The position numbers and the translations under genes are program-made. The notes below the pieces were generated by a model that saw only the letters and a program-made list of their open reading frames with translations, did not search any database and was not told where the DNA came from. Positions 4,848 through 8,005 of a stretch of DNA of 8,005 nucleotides are shown in pieces (position 1 is the first letter of the stretch; each line of letters starts with the position of its first letter). Source of the stretch: Prolixibacteraceae bacterium (GTDB lineage: Bacteria > Bacteroidota > Bacteroidia > Bacteroidales > Prolixibacteraceae); assembly GCA_016788685.1 (NCBI GenBank), contig JAEUSS010000160.1, forward strand, positions 1-8,005. Reading direction: 5' to 3'.

Positions 4848-6755
4848 ATGGTTGAAAATACGGGAAGTTTACTGGATCAGATCAATGATCCTTCCGAATT
4901 GAGAAAGCTAAAAGTTGACCAGCTGCCCGAAGTCTGTTCTGAACTGAGGGATTTTATTATTGATGTGGTTTCGACCAATCCGGGGCATTTTGGAGCCAGT
5001 CTTGGCGTGGTTGAGTTAACGGTAGCCCTGCACTATGTTTTTAAGACTCCTTACGATTTGTTGGTTTGGGATGTTGGCCATCAGGCATACGGACATAAGA
5101 TTCTGACCGGAAGGAAAGATGTTTTTCACACCAACCGTAAATACAAAGGGATCAGCGGATTCCCGAAACCATCCGAAAGCATCTACGATACCTTTGGCGT
5201 AGGACACTCAAGCACCTCTGTTTCAGCAGCTCTCGGAATGGCCGTGGCTGCCAGACTCAAGCATGAAGATGACCGGAAAATTGTGGCCGTCATCGGTGAC
5301 GGGGCAATTACCGGCGGGATGGCATTCGAAGGCCTGAACAATGCTGCTGTCAACAAGTCGGATCTGCTCGTCATCCTGAACGACAACAACATGGCCATCG
5401 ATCCGAATGTAGGCGGACTTAGTAATTACCTGCTCGATATTTCGAAATCAAAAACATACAACCGCCTCAAAAAAGATGTTTGGGAAGGCTTGGGAAAACT
5501 AAACGGTTTCGGACCCAAAGCCCGCCGCTTAGTCCAGAAAACGGAGAATGCCATCAAATCGATGCTGCTCAAACAGTCGAACCTCTTTGAAGGACTGGGC
5601 TTCCGCTATTTTGGTCCGGTTGACGGGCATGATGTGGTTTACCTGACCGAAGTTCTCGAAAGTCTGAGTGCCATTCCGGGCCCCAAACTGTTACATGTGA
5701 TCACCAAAAAAGGGAAAGGATTCAAAAAGGCTGAACTTAACCAGACCGAGTATCACGCCCCCGGAAAGTTTGACAAAGTAACCGGAGAACTGCTCGATTG
5801 CGAGTGTGCAGTCAATAAGCCTCCGAAATTTCAAAATGTATTTGGCCATACCATTATTGAACTTGCCGAAAAAAATGAGCGTATTGTAGGCATCACTCCG
5901 GCGATGCCCACGGGCTGTTCTCTTAACCTGATGATGGAAAAAATGCCGCACCGTACTTTTGATGTCGGAATTGCCGAACAGCATGCCGTAACCTTTTCAG
6001 CCGGCCTGGCCATCCAGGGAATGCTTCCGTTTTGCAACATATACTCCACCTTCATGCAGCGCGCTTACGATCAGGTTATCCACGATGTTGCGCTGCAAAA
6101 TCTGCAGGTCGTCTTCTGCCTTGATCGCGGAGGGTTAGTCGGAGCCGACGGAGCAACTCATCACGGCGTATTCGATCTTGCTTACATGCGTTCCATTCCG
6201 AATATGATTGTTTCAGCACCAATGGACGAGCTCGAGTTGCGGAATATGATGTTCACCGCCCAGGAAAAAAACCACGGCCCGTTCTCGATCAGGTATCCCC
6301 GTGGTTGCGGATGTGTGGTTGACTGGCAACAGCCGATGCAAGCTATTCCGTTAGGACAAAGCAGACAGCTTTCGGAAGGAACCGATTTAGCTGTTTTAAC
6401 TATCGGCACAATCGGGATTCAGACTGCCAGGGCAGTCAAAATGCTCCAGAAAGATGGCATCACGGTTGCTCACTTCGATATGCGGTTTGTTAAGCCTATT
6501 GATGAAGAGGCACTTCATTCGGTTTTCAGTAAATACAAGCGGGTGGTAACCGTTGAAGATGGCGTTTTACAAGGCGGATTTGGCAGCGCTGTTCTGGAAT
6601 TTATGACAGACCACCAATATTGCGCTGAAATAAAAAGGATTGGCATTCCCGACAAGTTTGTTGATCAGGGTACAACGGAAGAGCTGTATCGCGACTATGG
6701 CCTCGATCAGCAGGGGATTTACAAAACGGTTAAAGCGTTTGCCTGTAAAGAATAA
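4848..6755 (+). CDS. dxs: 1-deoxy-D-xylulose-5-phosphate synthase
   Basis: This enzyme condenses pyruvate and glyceraldehyde 3-phosphate, with release of CO2, to 1-deoxy-D-xylulose 5-phosphate, the first step of the MEP pathway to isoprenoids; the product also feeds thiamine and pyridoxal synthesis. It acts in the cytoplasm with thiamine diphosphate and Mg2+. Counting from the ATG at 4848 it has 635 residues, near the family norm. Visible landmarks are NPGHFGASLG (44-53) with the conserved active-site His47, DVGHQAYGHKILTG (75-88), the cofactor motif GDGAITGG (150-157) completed by NDNNMAID (178-185), GIAEQHAVTFSAG (374-386) with catalytic Glu377, the pyrimidine-domain segment DRGGLVGADGATHHG (426-440), and FVKPIDEE (547-554) in the C-terminal transketolase domain. 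All key residues look intact. A TTG directly precedes the ATG and could start one codon earlier (4845); ATG is preferred. No Shine-Dalgarno site is visible. The kinase gene follows after 63 bases with no terminator, so read-through is plausible. Confidence 0.98.
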   Translation: MVENTGSLLDQINDPSELRKLKVDQLPEVCSELRDFIIDVVSTNPGHFGASLGVVELTVALHYVFKTPYDLLVWDVGHQAYGHKILTGRKDVFHTNRKYKGISGFPKPSESIYDTFGVGHSSTSVSAALGMAVAARLKHEDDRKIVAVIGDGAITGGMAFEGLNNAAVNKSDLLVILNDNNMAIDPNVGGLSNYLLDISKSKTYNRLKKDVWEGLGKLNGFGPKARRLVQKTENAIKSMLLKQSNLFEGLGFRYFGPVDGHDVVYLTEVLESLSAIPGPKLLHVITKKGKGFKKAELNQTEYHAPGKFDKVTGELLDCECAVNKPPKFQNVFGHTIIELAEKNERIVGITPAMPTGCSLNLMMEKMPHRTFDVGIAEQHAVTFSAGLAIQGMLPFCNIYSTFMQRAYDQVIHDVALQNLQVVFCLDRGGLVGADGATHHGVFDLAYMRSIPNMIVSAPMDELELRNMMFTAQEKNHGPFSIRYPRGCGCVVDWQQPMQAIPLGQSRQLSEGTDLAVLTIGTIGIQTARAVKMLQKDGITVAHFDMRFVKPIDEEALHSVFSKYKRVVTVEDGVLQGGFGSAVLEFMTDHQYCAEIKRIGIPDKFVDQGTTEELYRDYGLDQQGIYKTVKAFACKE

Positions 6756-6807
6756 ATACCTCGTATACTTTTTCAGGGGGCGGTGCGTTTATCTGGCATA
6801 AATTAAA

Positions 6808-6816
6808 ATGATCTGA
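6808..6816 (+). promoter_or_regulatory. Possible two-codon leader ORF before the kinase gene
   Basis: ATGATCTGA forms a start codon, one Ile codon and a stop that ends two bases before the TTG at 6819. It could aid or limit ribosome entry at the weak TTG start, or simply be chance. No Shine-Dalgarno site is visible for either start. Confidence 0.2.
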
Positions 6817-6818
6817 CC

Positions 6819-7976
6819 TTGGAATTCTATTTTAAGAAACGTCGCTGGAAAATCTTACTGTTACTGCTTGCCGTTGCAATCGGCATCGGTTCATTTCTTT
6901 ACACCAACTGGCTGGTCAGGAAAATGGCTGTTGAAGAACGTAAAAATGTAGAACTATGGGCAGCTGCTACCCAAAAACTGGCTACTTACGATCTTAATTC
7001 AAACCTGGACATTACCTTTCTGGTTGATATCCTGAACCGGAATACAACCATCCCGATCATTATAACCGACAGCCTGGGACAAATCGGCGACAGCCGTAAC
7101 ATTTCATTCTCGCCCGAACACAAAGAAAAAATTCTGCGGCGTGAACTGACCAAAATGAAAGAAGAAAATGACCCGATCATTATCTCCGTTTCCGAAACCG
7201 AAACCCAATATCTTTATTATCGTGACTCGGTATTGCTCGAAAATCTGAAGTATTATCCGCTTGTCCAGTTCGCAATTATTATCCTGTTTATTCTGGTTGC
7301 TTATCTGGCATTCAACTCTTCACGCAATGCCGAGCAAAACCAGGTTTGGGTTGGGATGTCGAAAGAAACAGCTCATCAGCTTGGCACGCCCATCTCTTCG
7401 CTAATGGCTTGGGTTGAATTGCTTAAAATGAAAAATGTGGATGAAAATCTGATTCAGGAATTTGAAAAAGATACCCAACGACTGCAGAAAATAACCGAAC
7501 GGTTTTCGAAGATTGGATCTGTTCCGGAATTGACCCGAACCGATGTTGGTGAAACAATCCGCTCGACGGTTGAATACCTGAAAACACGTTCATCGGGACG
7601 AGTCAGATTTATTCTTGACTTTGATCAGGAAAAGAAATACGAAGCCCCGCTGAATGCCTCGCTATTCAGTTGGGTCATCGAAAACCTCTGTAAAAATGCC
7701 ATTGACGCAATGAACAATGACGGGACGATACAGGTTTCCTTAACTGAAAAAGGAGGGCAAATAATTATCGAGGTCACCGATACAGGAAAAGGAGTTTCAA
7801 AGACTTATTTCAAGACGGTGTTTCAACCCGGGTTTACAACCAAAAGAAGGGGTTGGGGACTAGGACTTTCGCTGGCTAAACGAATTGTCGAGAATTATCA
7901 TAAAGGAAAGATTTTTCTGAAGCAGTCTGAAATTAACAAAGGGACGACCTTCCGGATCGTATTAAATAAGGTATAA
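6819..7976 (+). CDS. Membrane sensor histidine kinase without HAMP domain
   Basis: This 385-residue protein is a two-component sensor kinase. A first membrane helix lies at about residues 11-32, after the basic stretch KKRRWK. A sensor region of roughly 110 residues, presumably periplasmic, follows (about 33-145), then a second helix at about 147-166. The H-box comes almost at once (GMSKETAHQLGTPISSL, 179-195) with the likely phospho-acceptor His186, leaving no room for a HAMP domain. The ATPase domain shows an N-box (ENLCKNAIDAM, 288-298), a G1 box (DTGKGV, 321-326), an F-like box (FQPGFTTKRRG, 335-345) and a G2 box (GWGLGLSLAKRIV, 345-357). The start is TTG at 6819: an in-frame stop at 6804-6806 leaves little room upstream, and the next ATG, codon 36, would delete the first membrane helix. 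It lies 63 bases after dxs on the same strand. No response regulator is visible before the window ends, so signal and partner are unknown. Confidence 0.93.
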   Translation: MEFYFKKRRWKILLLLLAVAIGIGSFLYTNWLVRKMAVEERKNVELWAAATQKLATYDLNSNLDITFLVDILNRNTTIPIIITDSLGQIGDSRNISFSPEHKEKILRRELTKMKEENDPIIISVSETETQYLYYRDSVLLENLKYYPLVQFAIIILFILVAYLAFNSSRNAEQNQVWVGMSKETAHQLGTPISSLMAWVELLKMKNVDENLIQEFEKDTQRLQKITERFSKIGSVPELTRTDVGETIRSTVEYLKTRSSGRVRFILDFDQEKKYEAPLNASLFSWVIENLCKNAIDAMNNDGTIQVSLTEKGGQIIIEVTDTGKGVSKTYFKTVFQPGFTTKRRGWGLGLSLAKRIVENYHKGKIFLKQSEINKGTTFRIVLNKV

Positions 7977-8005
7977 CTTATCAACAATTCGCCAGATTTT
8001 AATAT

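Noticed and set aside
1..8005. CRISPR arrays, tRNA or rRNA genes, insertion sequences, prophage or defence genes
   Set aside because: I looked for regularly spaced repeats, cloverleaf-like folds with CCA-type ends, terminal inverted repeats around transposase-like frames, and known defence motifs, and found none.

Overview
The window looks like ordinary chromosomal DNA from a Bacteroidota bacterium. A member of the Marinilabiliales (Prolixibacteraceae-like) is my best guess, but this is inferred from the style of the proteins and not from a marker search. Four signs point this way: promoter elements of the Bacteroidota type (TAnnTTTG near -7, TTTG near -33), a lack of clear Shine-Dalgarno sites, a single-chain alpha2-type glycyl-tRNA synthetase with the Bacteroidota version of motif 2, and a small DUF4834-like membrane protein just upstream of it.

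Layout. Positions 1-4631 are all transcribed leftward (minus strand). In transcription order they hold an OmpA-domain lipoprotein with a long coiled coil (4631-3687) and its terminator (3591-3559); a small DUF4834-like membrane protein (3502-3227) followed by glyS (3150-1600) and a very strong terminator (1578-1542); a roughly 400-base AT-rich spacer with no convincing gene; a small exported protein of unknown function (1066-593) with its own promoter and terminator; and the N-terminal 155 codons of a GT4-type glycosyltransferase (465-1) that runs off the left edge. From 4848 onward transcription is rightward: dxs (4848-6755), then a membrane sensor histidine kinase (6819-7976). The two halves meet in a 216-base divergent intergenic region (4632-4847) that carries a promoter for each side and two small repeat structures.

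How the genes work together. The known functions are housekeeping: glycine charging for translation (glyS), isoprenoid precursor synthesis by the MEP pathway (dxs), envelope anchoring to peptidoglycan (OmpA-like lipoprotein), surface polysaccharide or glycoconjugate synthesis (glycosyltransferase) and membrane signalling (histidine kinase). I see no defence system, mobile element, CRISPR array, tRNA, rRNA or phage gene. I do not see an obviously new multi-gene system. The points most worth a second look are the heptamer tandem repeat over the dxs promoter, the CCGGAG repeat cluster at the ompA-like promoter, the HAMP-less kinase with an atypical H-box, and the unrecognised small exported protein.
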